Source: Caulobacter sp. Root1455 (GTDB lineage Bacteria > Pseudomonadota > Alphaproteobacteria > Caulobacterales > Caulobacteraceae). From it: a stretch of 64,000 nucleotides of DNA. The position numbers and the translations under genes are program-made. The notes beneath the pieces were generated by a model. It was not told the origin of the DNA and did not search any database. It was given only the letters and a program-made list of their open reading frames with translations. Shown here piece after piece: positions 56,247 through 64,000 of the stretch (its first letter is position 1; each line of letters opens with the position of its first letter). The DNA is taken from the NCBI RefSeq assembly GCF_001426905.1, contig NZ_LMFQ01000026.1, positions 62,001 to 126,000 of the forward strand. Direction: 5' to 3'.

Positions 56247-57824
56247 ATGAGGGTCGAAGCTGTGAATGTGAAGCGTCTGACGTCGCGGCCTCGGGCCAGA
56301 GCAGCCCTTGTCGGTCTTGGCCTCGGCCTGCTCGGGCTCAGCGCCCAATCGGCCGGCGCGCAGACCGCGACCGGCGCCCAGCCCGCGCCCGTGCCCGTGC
56401 CCGACGCCCAGCGGCAACGCATGGAACAGCAGCTGCAGGAGCTGATCGACATGCGGGCGCAGTTCGACGGGCGCATTCGGGCGCTCGAGGTCGAACTCCA
56501 CGGAAGTGCGGCGGCGCCGGCGGCGCCCGCCCCGGCCGTCGCCACCACCGCCCCCACGCCTGAGGCTGCTGAGCCCATCCAGACGCTCCCGACGCAGCGG
56601 GCCGAGGCGGCGGCGGAATACCCGGCCAAATGGGGAGGCTTCGAGCCCGGGAAAGGGCTCATCCTCATGAGGTCGGACGTCGGCGAGGTCGACCTCGGAC
56701 TGGTGAGCTACCTGCGGTACCTCAACCAGCATGGCCTCGATAAGACCTACACGGACTCCTTCGGCAGGACCTCCACTGTCGTACCCAGGGAGGACCTCCA
56801 GCTGGCGAAGGTGCAGATCACCCTGCGAGGTTGGCTGTTCGATCCCAGATTCGGTTACAACGCCTACGTCTGGACGTCGCAGGCCAGCCAGGGGCTCGGC
56901 GCCCAGGTCGTGGTCGCCGGGAACATCAACTGGACCTTCAATGACGCCTTGAAGGTCTATTTCGGCATCCATTCCCTGCCGTCCACGCGCTCGACGAACC
57001 GGACCTTCCCCTACTGGCTTCGCAACGACAACCGGCCGATCGCCGACGAATTCTTCCGCGGCTCCTACACCCAGGGCATCTGGGCCGAGGGCAAGATCAC
57101 ACCCAAACTCGAATACCGGGCCATGATCGCCAACAACCTGAGCGCGCTCGGCGTCCAGGCGCGTCAGCTCGACGCCAAGATCAACACCTATTCGGGCGCG
57201 CTGACCTGGACGCCGACCACCGGAGAGTTCGGACCGGCCAACGGCTTCGGTGATTTTGAAAAGCACGAGAAGGTCGCGACGCTGTTCAGCGCCCACTACA
57301 CCCGCAGCACCGAAACGCCGCAATCCCAGCCCGCCACGGATTCGATCGAAAACACCCAGCTTCGACTTTCCGACGGCACCCTGCTGTTCGCCAACGACGC
57401 CTTCAACACCCCGGGCAGGATCATCGAAGCCCGCTACCAGATGATGGCCCTGAACGCGGGGGTCAAACACAAGGGGTATGCCCTGGAACTTGAATACTAT
57501 GCGAGATGGCTCGACAATTTCCGCACCGAAGGCCTGGTTCCCGTGGACGACCTGTTCGACAGCGGACTCCAGGTGCAGGCATCCGCCATGCTCATCCCCA
57601 AGACGCTGCAGCTTTACCTTTCCGGATCCAAGATCTTTGGCGAATACGGTGATCCCTACGACGTCGCCGTCGGCTTCAACTATTTCCCCTTCAAGCGCCG
57701 GGATCTGCGGGTCAACGTCATGGGGCTGTACACCGACAGGTCGCCGGTCGGCTACACGGCCTATCCCGTGCCGGTGGGCGCCAACGGCTTCACCCTCGTC
57801 ACCGACTTCTCGCTCGCCTTCTGA
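56247..57824 (+). CDS. Outer membrane porin (OprP/O-like) with coiled N-terminal region
   Basis: A 525-residue protein. Signal peptide (about 1-38, LGLGLLGLSAQSAGAQ), a short coiled coil (RQRMEQQLQELIDMRAQFDGRIRALEVEL, about 50-80), an Ala/Pro linker, then a porin barrel from about 110 with many aromatic-girdle strands, ending LVTDFSLAF with the final Phe. This layout matches phosphate-selective-porin-like proteins. Start is uncertain: ATG 56247 or GTG 56262, both with weak ribosome sites. The gene seems slightly less GC-rich than its neighbours and is bracketed by two copies of the aguA 3' end, consistent with insertion. Substrate unknown. Confidence 0.82.
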   Translation: MRVEAVNVKRLTSRPRARAALVGLGLGLLGLSAQSAGAQTATGAQPAPVPVPDAQRQRMEQQLQELIDMRAQFDGRIRALEVELHGSAAAPAAPAPAVATTAPTPEAAEPIQTLPTQRAEAAAEYPAKWGGFEPGKGLILMRSDVGEVDLGLVSYLRYLNQHGLDKTYTDSFGRTSTVVPREDLQLAKVQITLRGWLFDPRFGYNAYVWTSQASQGLGAQVVVAGNINWTFNDALKVYFGIHSLPSTRSTNRTFPYWLRNDNRPIADEFFRGSYTQGIWAEGKITPKLEYRAMIANNLSALGVQARQLDAKINTYSGALTWTPTTGEFGPANGFGDFEKHEKVATLFSAHYTRSTETPQSQPATDSIENTQLRLSDGTLLFANDAFNTPGRIIEARYQMMALNAGVKHKGYALELEYYARWLDNFRTEGLVPVDDLFDSGLQVQASAMLIPKTLQLYLSGSKIFGEYGDPYDVAVGFNYFPFKRRDLRVNVMGLYTDRSPVGYTAYPVPVGANGFTLVTDFSLAF

Positions 57825-57835
57825 TCCGCATCCTC

Positions 57836-57914
57836 GCTAGTTCCCCGGCGCGTACGGGAAGCTCAGCCCCTCGTAGTAGTCCAGCGAATGGGCCGGAGCC
57901 GCCTCGCCGGCCGG
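57836..57914. repeat. Intact partner of the duplicated aguA 3' end
   Basis: The last codons and stop of aguA, matched by the decayed copy at 55991-56070 in the same orientation. Distance between copies is 1,845 bases. Confidence 0.65.
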
Positions 57915-59966
57915 CAGCGGCAGGCCCGAGAAGGTCTGGAAATAGGCGATCGAGGCGTCGCGCCACCACTGGGCTTCGTTGCGCTGGATGGCCAGGAAGT
58001 CGGCGACCTGGGCGTGACGCTCGGGGTCGACATAGGGCGCCAGATCCGCCCAGGTCTTGCCCATGCCGTCCACCGTGGCGACGCCGCGCGAATAGTGCGT
58101 GACCATGCCGTCCCACAGGGTCTGGCCGGACTTCAGCCTGTAGGTCCACGGCAGGTGGTGGAACCACAGCAGGTCCCGCTCGTCGACGGTCTTCAGGTCC
58201 GAGAAGCGCTTGGCGACCACAGGCGCGTACTGGGCCGTGGCGTTGCTGCCGGCGGCGGTGCGGTCGAAGCCGATCCCGTCCTTGCCGGCCTTGGCGTAGT
58301 AGACGCTGGTCCAGTCGGCGCGCGGTCCGCCGGTCACCCACGGGCCGGGGCCATAGTGGTGGCCGCGGCCCATCTGGTGGTGCAAGCCCAGCGGGGTCAT
58401 GTAGTCGACCGCCGCCTCGCGCGAGCCCATCATCATCGCCACGGTCGGCGTGACGAAGCGCGGATCGGTCGAGAAGGTCATCCTGGCCCAGTCGGCGGCG
58501 ATGTCCTTCGTCGAGGTCTCCGGATCCCAGGCCAGGCGGCCGAAGACGTACCAATTGGCCTGGTCGAACTGCGAACCGCTCCAGTTGCGGTCGCGGCCGA
58601 TGTTCGACACCCCGGCCATCAGGGTCAGCGGGCGGTGATCCAACGTGCCGTCCACCACCTTGGCCACGGTCGAGCCCGCGCCGTGGGCGTAGGTGTCGGA
58701 CTTCAGGGTCTCTTCGTAGAGCGGGCCCAGATAGACCAGGTGGGTGGCGAAGCCGAGGTATTCCTTGGTGATCTGGAACTCCATGCCGAGGTTGGTCTTG
58801 GGCATGGCCCCGAACAGCGGGTGGAACGGCTCGCGCGGCTGGAAGTCGATCGCCCCGTTCTTGACCTGGACGATGACGTTGTCGCGGAACTGGCCGTCGA
58901 ACGGCTTGAACTCGCTGTAGCCCTGCTTGGCGCGGTCGTCCGGCTGCTCGTGCGAATAGACGAAGGCCCGCCACATCACGATCCCGCCGTGCGGCCCCAC
59001 CGCGTCGGCCAGCATGTTGGCGCCGTCGACATGGGTGCGGCCGTAGTCCTGCGGGCCGGGCTGGCCTTCGGAATTGGCCTTGACCAGGAAGCCGCCGAAA
59101 TCGGGGATGGCCTGGTAGATCTCGTCGGCCTTGGCCTTCCAGAAGGCGCGCACGGCTGGGTCCGCCGGGTCGGCGGTCTTCAGGCCGCCGATCTCGATCG
59201 GGGCCGAGAACCGGGCCGACAGATAGACCTTGATGCCGTAGGGCCGGAACACGTCGGCCAGGGCCGCGGCCTTGGCGATATAGGGCGCGATCAGGCTGTC
59301 GGCCTTGGCGTTGACGTTGTTCAGCACCGTGCCGTTGACGCCGATCGAGGCGTTGGCGCGGGCGTAGTCGACGTAGCGGGGGTCCTTGTAGTCGGGCAGC
59401 TTCCACCAGTCCCACAGCGAGGCGCCGGCATAGCCGCGCTCGACATGGCCATCCAGGTTGTCCCAGTGGTTCAGCAGGCGGTGATTGACCTTGGGGGCCG
59501 ACAGGATGTCCAGCTTGTCGACGCCCTGCCCCGTCTGGATCAGGCGCAGATAGTGGAAGACGCCGTACAGCACGCCGACGTCGGTGTTGGCGGCGATGAC
59601 CGTGGTCTTGCCCACGGTGCGGATCAGGTAGCCTTCGTCGCCCGCGCCCTTCAACGGCAGGTCCAGGGCCGCGACGGCGGGCGAGCCGGCGGGGGTGCCC
59701 AGCAGAATCGACGGCGCGTCCGTCGCCGGCGGGCCGCCGACCAGGCCGTCCAGCCCGCGCCGCAGTTCGGCGCGCGCGATCTTCAGCGTGGGGGTGTCGG
59801 CGCCGGGGGCGATCGTCCGGGCGGCCGGACGGTGGTCCGCCGGCAGCGGCCGATAGCGCAGCCACAGGTCATAGCCGTCCTCGGCCCGGGCCGCCGAAGC
59901 GCCCAGAGACGCTGAAATCAGGCCGGCCGCCAGGCAGAGCCCACGCACAAACGACACAAGACGCAT
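57837..59966 (-). CDS. aguA: Alpha-glucuronidase, GH67
   Basis: A 709-residue GH67 enzyme with signal peptide (1-28, LGASAARAE). Catalytic regions: VKANSEGQPGPQDYGRTHVDGANMLA (acid Glu), AIDFQPREPFHPLFGAM (Asp) and GMEFQITKEYLG (Glu). It removes 4-O-methylglucuronate from the non-reducing end of xylo-oligosaccharides, probably in the periplasm. Divergent from manD with three operator-like sites between them; convergent with the porin, 12 bases apart. Confidence 0.95.
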   Translation of the reverse strand: MRLVSFVRGLCLAAGLISASLGASAARAEDGYDLWLRYRPLPADHRPAARTIAPGADTPTLKIARAELRRGLDGLVGGPPATDAPSILLGTPAGSPAVAALDLPLKGAGDEGYLIRTVGKTTVIAANTDVGVLYGVFHYLRLIQTGQGVDKLDILSAPKVNHRLLNHWDNLDGHVERGYAGASLWDWWKLPDYKDPRYVDYARANASIGVNGTVLNNVNAKADSLIAPYIAKAAALADVFRPYGIKVYLSARFSAPIEIGGLKTADPADPAVRAFWKAKADEIYQAIPDFGGFLVKANSEGQPGPQDYGRTHVDGANMLADAVGPHGGIVMWRAFVYSHEQPDDRAKQGYSEFKPFDGQFRDNVIVQVKNGAIDFQPREPFHPLFGAMPKTNLGMEFQITKEYLGFATHLVYLGPLYEETLKSDTYAHGAGSTVAKVVDGTLDHRPLTLMAGVSNIGRDRNWSGSQFDQANWYVFGRLAWDPETSTKDIAADWARMTFSTDPRFVTPTVAMMMGSREAAVDYMTPLGLHHQMGRGHHYGPGPWVTGGPRADWTSVYYAKAGKDGIGFDRTAAGSNATAQYAPVVAKRFSDLKTVDERDLLWFHHLPWTYRLKSGQTLWDGMVTHYSRGVATVDGMGKTWADLAPYVDPERHAQVADFLAIQRNEAQWWRDASIAYFQTFSGLPLPAGEAAPAHSLDYYEGLSFPYAPGN

Positions 59967-60027
59967 GTTTTCTCCCTAACGACACCATGCCGTGCGACGC
60001 GAGGGGGCGCGACGGTCTTGATCTTGT

Positions 60028-60042
60028 GATACCGCTACCTTG
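60028..60042. promoter_or_regulatory. LacI-type operator upstream of aguA
   Basis: Read leftwards CAAGGTAGCGGTATC, nearly identical in its left part to the palindrome at 45575-45592. 62 bases before the aguA ATG. Confidence 0.55.
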
Positions 60043-60069
60043 ATCAAAGGTCGAGACACCGTGACACCA

Positions 60070-60082
60070 GTGGTCAGACCAA
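60070..60082. promoter_or_regulatory. GntR/FadR-type operator between aguA and manD
   Basis: GTGGTCAGACCAA contains TGGTCAGACCA, an exact match to TNGTNNNACNA and the same arms as the site at 51962-51984. The local GntR regulator gene is 1.4 kb away. Confidence 0.5.
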
Positions 60083-60114
60083 TAGGTTGACAACCGCCAC
60101 GCCTGATTTAGACC

Positions 60115-60128
60115 GATACCGCTACCAT
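60115..60128. promoter_or_regulatory. LacI-type operator upstream of manD
   Basis: Read leftwards ATGGTAGCGGTATC; 36 bases before the manD ATG. Same motif as the four other sites. Confidence 0.55.
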
Positions 60129-60163
60129 CCGACTTTTGACGGTCGGGTCAACGAAAGCGTCCC

Positions 60164-61375
60164 ATGCCGAAGATCACCGCCGCCAGAGTCATCGTCACCT
60201 CCCCGGGGCGAAATTTCGTCACCCTGAAGATCGAGACCAGCGACGGCGTCCATGGCGTCGGCGACGCCACCCTGAACGGCCGCGAGCTGGCCGTCGCCAG
60301 CTATCTGACCGATCACGTGATCCCCTGCCTGATCGGGCGCGACGCCCATCAGATCGAGGACATCTGGCAGTACCTGTACAAGGGCGCCTACTGGCGTCGC
60401 GGCCCCGTGACCATGGCGGCCATCGCCGCCGTCGACATGGCCCTGTGGGACATCAAGGCCAAGATCGCCGGCCTGCCCCTTTACCAGCTGCTGGGCGGCG
60501 CCTGCCGCACCGGCGTGATGGTCTACGGCCACGCCAACGGCGCGACGATCGAGGAGACCCTCGAGAACGCGGCCGTCTACGCGTCCCAGGGCTACAAGGC
60601 CATCCGCCTGCAGTCGGGCGTGCCCGGCCTGAACGGCGTCTACGGCGTCTCCAAGGACAAGTTCTTCTACGAGCCCGCCGACAGCCACCTGCCGACCGAA
60701 AGCCTATGGTCGACCGAGAAATACCTGCGCAGCGCGCCGGGCCTGTTCGAGGCGGCGCGCGACAAGCTGGGCTGGGACCTGCACCTGCTGCACGACGTCC
60801 ACCATCGCCTGACCCCGATCGAGGCCGGCCGCCTGGGCAAGGACCTGGAGCCCTACCGCCCCTTCTGGATGGAGGACGCCGTCCCCGCCGAGAACCAGGC
60901 CAGCTTCCGCATCATCCGCCAGCATACGACCACCCCGCTGGCGGTGGGCGAGATCTTCAACTCGATCTGGGACTGCAAGCAGCTGATCGAGGAACAGCTG
61001 ATCGACTACATCCGCGCCACCGTGGTCCATGCCGGCGGCATCACCCACCTGCGCAAGATCGCCAGCTTCGCCGACCTGCATCACGTGCGCACCGGTTGCC
61101 ACGGCGCCACCGACCTGTCGCCGATCTGCATGGCCGCGGCCCTGCACTTCGACCTGTCGATCCCCAATTTCGGCGTCCAGGAATACATGCGCCACACCGA
61201 AGCGACCGACGCGGTGTTCCCGCACGCCTACAGCTTCGCGGACGGCATGCTGCATCCCGGCGAGGCGATCGGCCTGGGCGTCGACATCGACGAGGCGCAA
61301 GCCGCCAAGCACCCCTACAAGCGCGCCTACCTGCCGATCGCCCGCCGCGAGGACGGTTCCATGCACGATTGGTGA
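60164..61375 (+). CDS. manD: D-mannonate dehydratase (ManD, enolase superfamily)
   Basis: A 403-residue enolase-superfamily enzyme matching the ManD group (Novosphingobium and Caulobacter type) in length and sequence: VASYLTDHVIPCLIGRDAHQIEDIWQYLY, VYGHANG, LHDVHHRLTP, FWMEDAVPAENQ, VGEIFNSIWDC and GCHGATDLSPICMAAALHF. It dehydrates D-mannonate to 2-keto-3-deoxygluconate in the cytoplasm, a step of glucuronate catabolism, so it handles the sugar acid released by AguA. uxaC and uxuB partners are not in the window. Confidence 0.94.
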   Translation: MPKITAARVIVTSPGRNFVTLKIETSDGVHGVGDATLNGRELAVASYLTDHVIPCLIGRDAHQIEDIWQYLYKGAYWRRGPVTMAAIAAVDMALWDIKAKIAGLPLYQLLGGACRTGVMVYGHANGATIEETLENAAVYASQGYKAIRLQSGVPGLNGVYGVSKDKFFYEPADSHLPTESLWSTEKYLRSAPGLFEAARDKLGWDLHLLHDVHHRLTPIEAGRLGKDLEPYRPFWMEDAVPAENQASFRIIRQHTTTPLAVGEIFNSIWDCKQLIEEQLIDYIRATVVHAGGITHLRKIASFADLHHVRTGCHGATDLSPICMAAALHFDLSIPNFGVQEYMRHTEATDAVFPHAYSFADGMLHPGEAIGLGVDIDEAQAAKHPYKRAYLPIARREDGSMHDW

Positions 61376-61527
61376 GGCTGCTTTGACGCCGGTCCCCGAC
61401 AGGTTTTGAGGCTTAGGCCAAGCTTTGGGCGACCGGTGTCAGAAATAGCCCGCGCGGGCCAGGTCGGCTATGCTATCGCGAGTCCGAGGGGCCGTGCGGC
61501 CCGCCGCCGAGAAACTGACGAAAGCAC

Positions 61528-62280
61528 ATGGCCGAGAACGTCAAGCTCTACCGCCGGATCGCCGACTCGATCGCAGACGCCATCGAGAGCGGTCAGTACA
61601 AGCTTGGCGACCGTCTGCCCACGGAGCGCGAGCTGGCCGAACAGTTCGGCGTCAGCCGCCCCACCCTGCGCGAAGCGATGATCGCCCTGGAAATGCTGGG
61701 CATGATCGAGGCCCGCCACGGCCTGGGAATCTATGTCACCGGCGACGTCCGCCCGATCACCCCGGCCAGCGCCGAGCCCGCCCTCGAGATCGGGGCGTTC
61801 GAACTGATCGAGGCCCGCCGCCTGTTCGAGGGCGAGGCCGCCGCCCTGGCCGCCACCGCCATCACCGACGACCAGATCCTTGAGCTCGAGGCGCTGATGG
61901 AGCGCATGGCCCGCGAGGAGGAGATCCTTGGCGAGGACGCCGACCGCGAGTTCCACATGGTCATCGCCCGGGCCTCCGGGAACGGCGCGATCATCGCCAC
62001 GATCGAGAACCTGTGGGACTGGCGCAACCGCTCGCCCCTGGCCCGCAACATCCTGACCCGCGCCCGCGGCATGGGGCTGGAGCCCCGCATCGTGGAGCAC
62101 CGCCGGGTGTTCGAGGCCCTGAAGGCCCGCGACCCCGCCGCCGCCCGCCAGGCCATGCGCGACCACCTGGAGCGCGTCATCGACCACCTGCTGCACGCCA
62201 CCGAGACCGAGGCCGTGGAGCGGGCCAAGCAGGAAACAGGCGCTAGGCGCAGCGCCATCGCCAAGCGCGTCGCCATCTGA
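61528..62280 (+). CDS. GntR-family (FadR subfamily) transcriptional regulator, likely uronate-responsive
   Basis: A 250-residue regulator with N-terminal winged helix (YRRIADSIADAIESGQYKLGDRLPTERELAEQFGVSRPTLREAMIALEMLGMIEARHG) and an all-helical FCD domain (about 95-235; FELIEARRLFEGEAAALAA, DREFHMVIARASGN, EHRRVFEALKARD with metal-binding His). ExuR/UxuR-like regulators of this type sense uronates. It follows manD by 152 bases and matching TGGTNNNACCA sites are at 51962 and 60070, so it probably represses manD/aguA and receptor 2. Effector is inferred. Confidence 0.9.
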   Translation: MAENVKLYRRIADSIADAIESGQYKLGDRLPTERELAEQFGVSRPTLREAMIALEMLGMIEARHGLGIYVTGDVRPITPASAEPALEIGAFELIEARRLFEGEAAALAATAITDDQILELEALMERMAREEEILGEDADREFHMVIARASGNGAIIATIENLWDWRNRSPLARNILTRARGMGLEPRIVEHRRVFEALKARDPAAARQAMRDHLERVIDHLLHATETEAVERAKQETGARRSAIAKRVAI

Positions 62281-62326
62281 CTGCGCTATCGCGGCCCGTT
62301 CGGGCGATCTTCGGCTGGAGGCGGTC

Positions 62327-62806
62327 ATGTTCGGTTTGATCTTTATGCTGCAGACGGCCCCGATCCAGGACGCGCCCTCGGCCGTGGACTCCGTGACGGT
62401 CTCTCCCGAGAAGCAGGCGACCCAGCGGATGCCGCTGTGGGCCGAGAAGATCCAGCCAAGGGACTGGCCGTTCATCGGCGGCGTCGCGGACCGATCGATC
62501 CTGGTGTTCGCCAAGACCGCCGCCACGCCGCCCGGATCGCCCTATCCGCGGGTCTGGATCCGCCACGAATACAGCGGCCCGCAAGCCGACGCCGCCGACG
62601 GGGTCGCCCTGGCGCCCTATCGCTCGGAAAAGCTGGTCGAGGAGGTCGATTGCGGCAAGCAGCTGTTCCGCCGGCTCAAGGCCTATCGCCACGGCGACAA
62701 CAATCTGGAGGGCCCGACCCAGGCCCTGGGCTTCACCGAAGCGGCCTGGACGGTTCCCGAGCCCGACACCTTCGACGCCACGATCGTCCGCGACGCCTGT
62801 CTCTGA
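62327..62806 (+). CDS. Small protein resembling surface-adhesin E-like domain, function unknown
   Basis: A 159-residue protein with a short hydrophobic N-terminus (FGLIFMLQTAP). WIRHEYSGP, YRSEKLVEEVDCGKQLFRRLKAYRHGDNNLEGP and VRDACL at the end recall the surface-adhesin E-like domain of short secreted proteobacterial proteins, with two Cys that could pair. No other clue; the GntR gene ends 46 bases before it. Confidence 0.65.
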   Translation: MFGLIFMLQTAPIQDAPSAVDSVTVSPEKQATQRMPLWAEKIQPRDWPFIGGVADRSILVFAKTAATPPGSPYPRVWIRHEYSGPQADAADGVALAPYRSEKLVEEVDCGKQLFRRLKAYRHGDNNLEGPTQALGFTEAAWTVPEPDTFDATIVRDACL

Positions 62807-62812
62807 AGAATT

Positions 62813-62843
62813 TTCAAGCGAAGTGGATTCCGGTTCGCGTGAA
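62813..62843. repeat. Short palindromic intergenic repeat of alphaproteobacterial type
   Basis: TTCAAGCGAA and TTCGCGTGAA pair at 9 of 10 positions around GTGGATTCCGG. I recall this unit (AAGTGGA...CCGGTTCGCGTGAAGAA) as a frequent interspersed repeat in alphaproteobacteria. It lies in the gap between convergent genes and may end transcription. Confidence 0.55.
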
Positions 62844-62887
62844 GAACCCCGGCCTGATGCAGTCAGGTCGGGAAAGGCTCCAGGCGG

Positions 62888-63355
62888 CTACAGCCCCTGG
62901 ATCTTCAACACGTCGGGGTCGATCGCCAGCCCGTAGAGATAGCGATGACGCGAGGCCGAGCCGCGCTTCAGCTGCTTCAACTGGGCGTTCTGCTCGTCGG
63001 TCAGCTTGAACGGCCGGTAGCCGCGCGATCGCAGACAGGACTCCAGCGCTGGCTCCAGCTGATCGGCGACGTTGTTCCACACCCGGTACTGGCTGCGCTT
63101 GGCGCTTTCCATCACCTCGAAGACGTCCTGGCCGTCCATGGCGAACACCTGGTCGACGCTCGCCACGGCAACCGGCGCGGCGCTGCCGGCCAGCCAGGCG
63201 CATTCGACCGCGTCGGTGCGGTACTGCAGGAACGAGATCCCGGGCTTGCCCCAGCTCTGGCGGTCCGGCGCGGGCTGGGCCTGGGCGGTCCCGGCCAGCG
63301 ACGCGATCTGAGCGGCGGCGGCCGCGACGGCCAACGATCGGATAAAAGGACGCAT
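62888..63355 (-). CDS. Secreted hypothetical protein
   Basis: A 155-residue protein with a signal peptide (1-27, IRSLAVAAAAAQIASLAGTAQAQ) and a strong GAGGAGG ribosome site. The mature part has two Cys (ECAWLAG, SCLRSRGYRPFKLTDEQ), suggesting one disulfide, and no recognised motif. The segment ending in RSRGYRPFKLTDEQ is of the kind seen in small exported proteins of unknown function. Its start is 56 bases downstream of the GH115 stop, so it may be co-transcribed. Confidence 0.7.
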   Translation of the reverse strand: MRPFIRSLAVAAAAAQIASLAGTAQAQPAPDRQSWGKPGISFLQYRTDAVECAWLAGSAAPVAVASVDQVFAMDGQDVFEVMESAKRSQYRVWNNVADQLEPALESCLRSRGYRPFKLTDEQNAQLKQLKRGSASRHRYLYGLAIDPDVLKIQGL

Positions 63356-63411
63356 CTTCAGCCTCCTCGTCTCGCCCCGATTATCGCAGGGCCCGGGATC
63401 GAAACAAAGTC

Positions 63412-64000
63412 CTAGCGCCGCGCGCCCTCGACCGGGCCCAGATAGCTTTCGGGCGCCTCGCCGCGCGAGATGACCAGCCGTTCGAACACCACGCCGGGAT
63501 CCACCCGCCACAGCCGGATGCGATGGGCGCCGGCCCTGGCCGCCGTCAGCCGGATGGTCTGGACCCGGGCGTTGTCGGCCACGGCTTTCTCCCAGCTCTT
63601 CTGGCCTTCGCCCGTGCGCGTTTCGCCCTCGTGCAGGTTGGCGATCACCGGCGGCGCGTCGTCCAGCGAGACGGCGTAGCGCAGCCCGGTCCCGCCCCGG
63701 AAGTCCAGACTGGGCGCGGTGAAGACCCGCAGGTCGAAGTCGCCGGCCTGCTCCAGGTCGACGGCGTAGTCCAGGAAAGCCCCCTGCCCCGGCGCGCTGG
63801 ACGGCGCGGTCGAGGGATAGCTGGCGACGCCCGACAGGGTCCGGCCCAGGCCCGGGATCGTCGTCCACGCCACCCCGCCCGCGCCGGTCGCGGCGACGTG
63901 ATGCTCGGCCTCGATGGCCAGCGGGCCGCCGGCCTCGACGAAGGCGCCCTTGGCGACCTTGCGTCGCGCGCCGTCGACGACCGCCGTGACGACCACCGTC
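63412..64000 (-). CDS. GH115 alpha-glucuronidase, C-terminal part (cut by window end)
   Basis: About 196 codons are visible up to the window edge; the N-terminal catalytic part lies beyond it. The segment begins near VVVTAVVDGARR and contains a beta-sandwich typical of the GH115 C-terminal domain: AIEAEHHVAA, WTTIPGLGRTLSGVASYP, FLDYAVDLEQAGDFDLRVFTAPSLDF, RIRLWRVDPGVVFERLVI and SYLGPVE at the end. GH115 removes glucuronate from internal positions of xylan, complementing the exo-acting GH67 enzyme nearby. Confidence 0.82.
   Translation of the reverse strand, partial: TVVVTAVVDGARRKVAKGAFVEAGGPLAIEAEHHVAATGAGGVAWTTIPGLGRTLSGVASYPSTAPSSAPGQGAFLDYAVDLEQAGDFDLRVFTAPSLDFRGGTGLRYAVSLDDAPPVIANLHEGETRTGEGQKSWEKAVADNARVQTIRLTAARAGAHRIRLWRVDPGVVFERLVISRGEAPESYLGPVEGARR

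Noticed and set aside
60041..60048. TTGATCAA near the aguA promoter as an FNR box
   Set aside because: The two half-sites are directly joined without the required 4-base spacer.
1..64000. CRISPR arrays, tRNA/rRNA genes, integrases, toxin-antitoxin or phage genes
   Set aside because: No periodic repeat-spacer pattern, cloverleaf, recombinase motif or phage structural gene was recognised on either strand.

Overview
The window looks like the chromosome of a Caulobacter-type alphaproteobacterium. GC content is very high, genes are dense and often overlap as ATGA, and TonB-dependent receptors, flavin-dependent halogenase families, a GTP-type PEP carboxykinase and xylan genes sit side by side. No rRNA, tRNA, CRISPR array, transposase or integrase is visible. 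The species assignment is inference from style and gene content only.

Region 1 (1-3337) is a phosphate-scavenging pair: a histidine acid phosphatase/phytase (cut by the window start) divergent from a two-domain beta-propeller phytase, with a PhoB-like direct repeat between them.

Region 2 (about 3350-35510) is a low-oxygen/nitrate respiration island. It holds an Nfu-type Fe-S carrier behind an NsrR-like palindrome, moaD-moaB-moeA, a YtfE-like di-iron repair protein divergent from class II ribonucleotide reductase nrdJ, nnrS, moaA behind a Moco-riboswitch-like leader, and a Crp/Fnr regulator divergent from narK1-narK2-narGHJI. The nar operon continues into a NifM-like PpiC isomerase, a hemerythrin, a beta-carbonic-anhydrase-like protein, mobA and hemN. 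Facing it on the minus strand are ubiT-ubiU-ubiV (oxygen-independent ubiquinone hydroxylation) with a coupled FAD oxidoreductase, then an unusual D-2-hydroxyacid dehydrogenase/ThDP-enzyme fusion and an acyl-CoA dehydrogenase. FNR/FixK-type boxes (TTGAY-N4-RTCAA) recur through this island. Several sit 41.5 bases upstream of a plausible start of transcription, so the island appears to be one oxygen-controlled regulon supplying enzyme, cofactors (Moco, heme, quinone), dNTPs and NO repair.

Region 3 (35809-38481) is central metabolism: pckG and tpiA.

Region 4 (38491-64000) is a glucuronoxylan utilisation locus. It contains a JmjC/cupin protein, a CE15 glucuronoyl esterase, a GH10 xylanase, two TonB-dependent receptors, an operon of four tandem tryptophan-halogenase-family flavoproteins, a DJ-1/PfpI protein, an outer-membrane porin, GH67 alpha-glucuronidase, mannonate dehydratase, a GntR/FadR regulator, two small proteins and the C-terminal part of a GH115 alpha-glucuronidase. 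LacI-type operators of the form GGTANCGGTANC recur at both receptors and at aguA/manD, and resemble the Xanthomonas xyl-box. FadR-type TGGTNNNACCA sites lie between manD and aguA and ahead of the second receptor. The likely flow is: xylanase and esterase release glucuronoxylo-oligosaccharides, receptors import them, GH67/GH115 remove glucuronate, and ManD processes the mannonate made from it.
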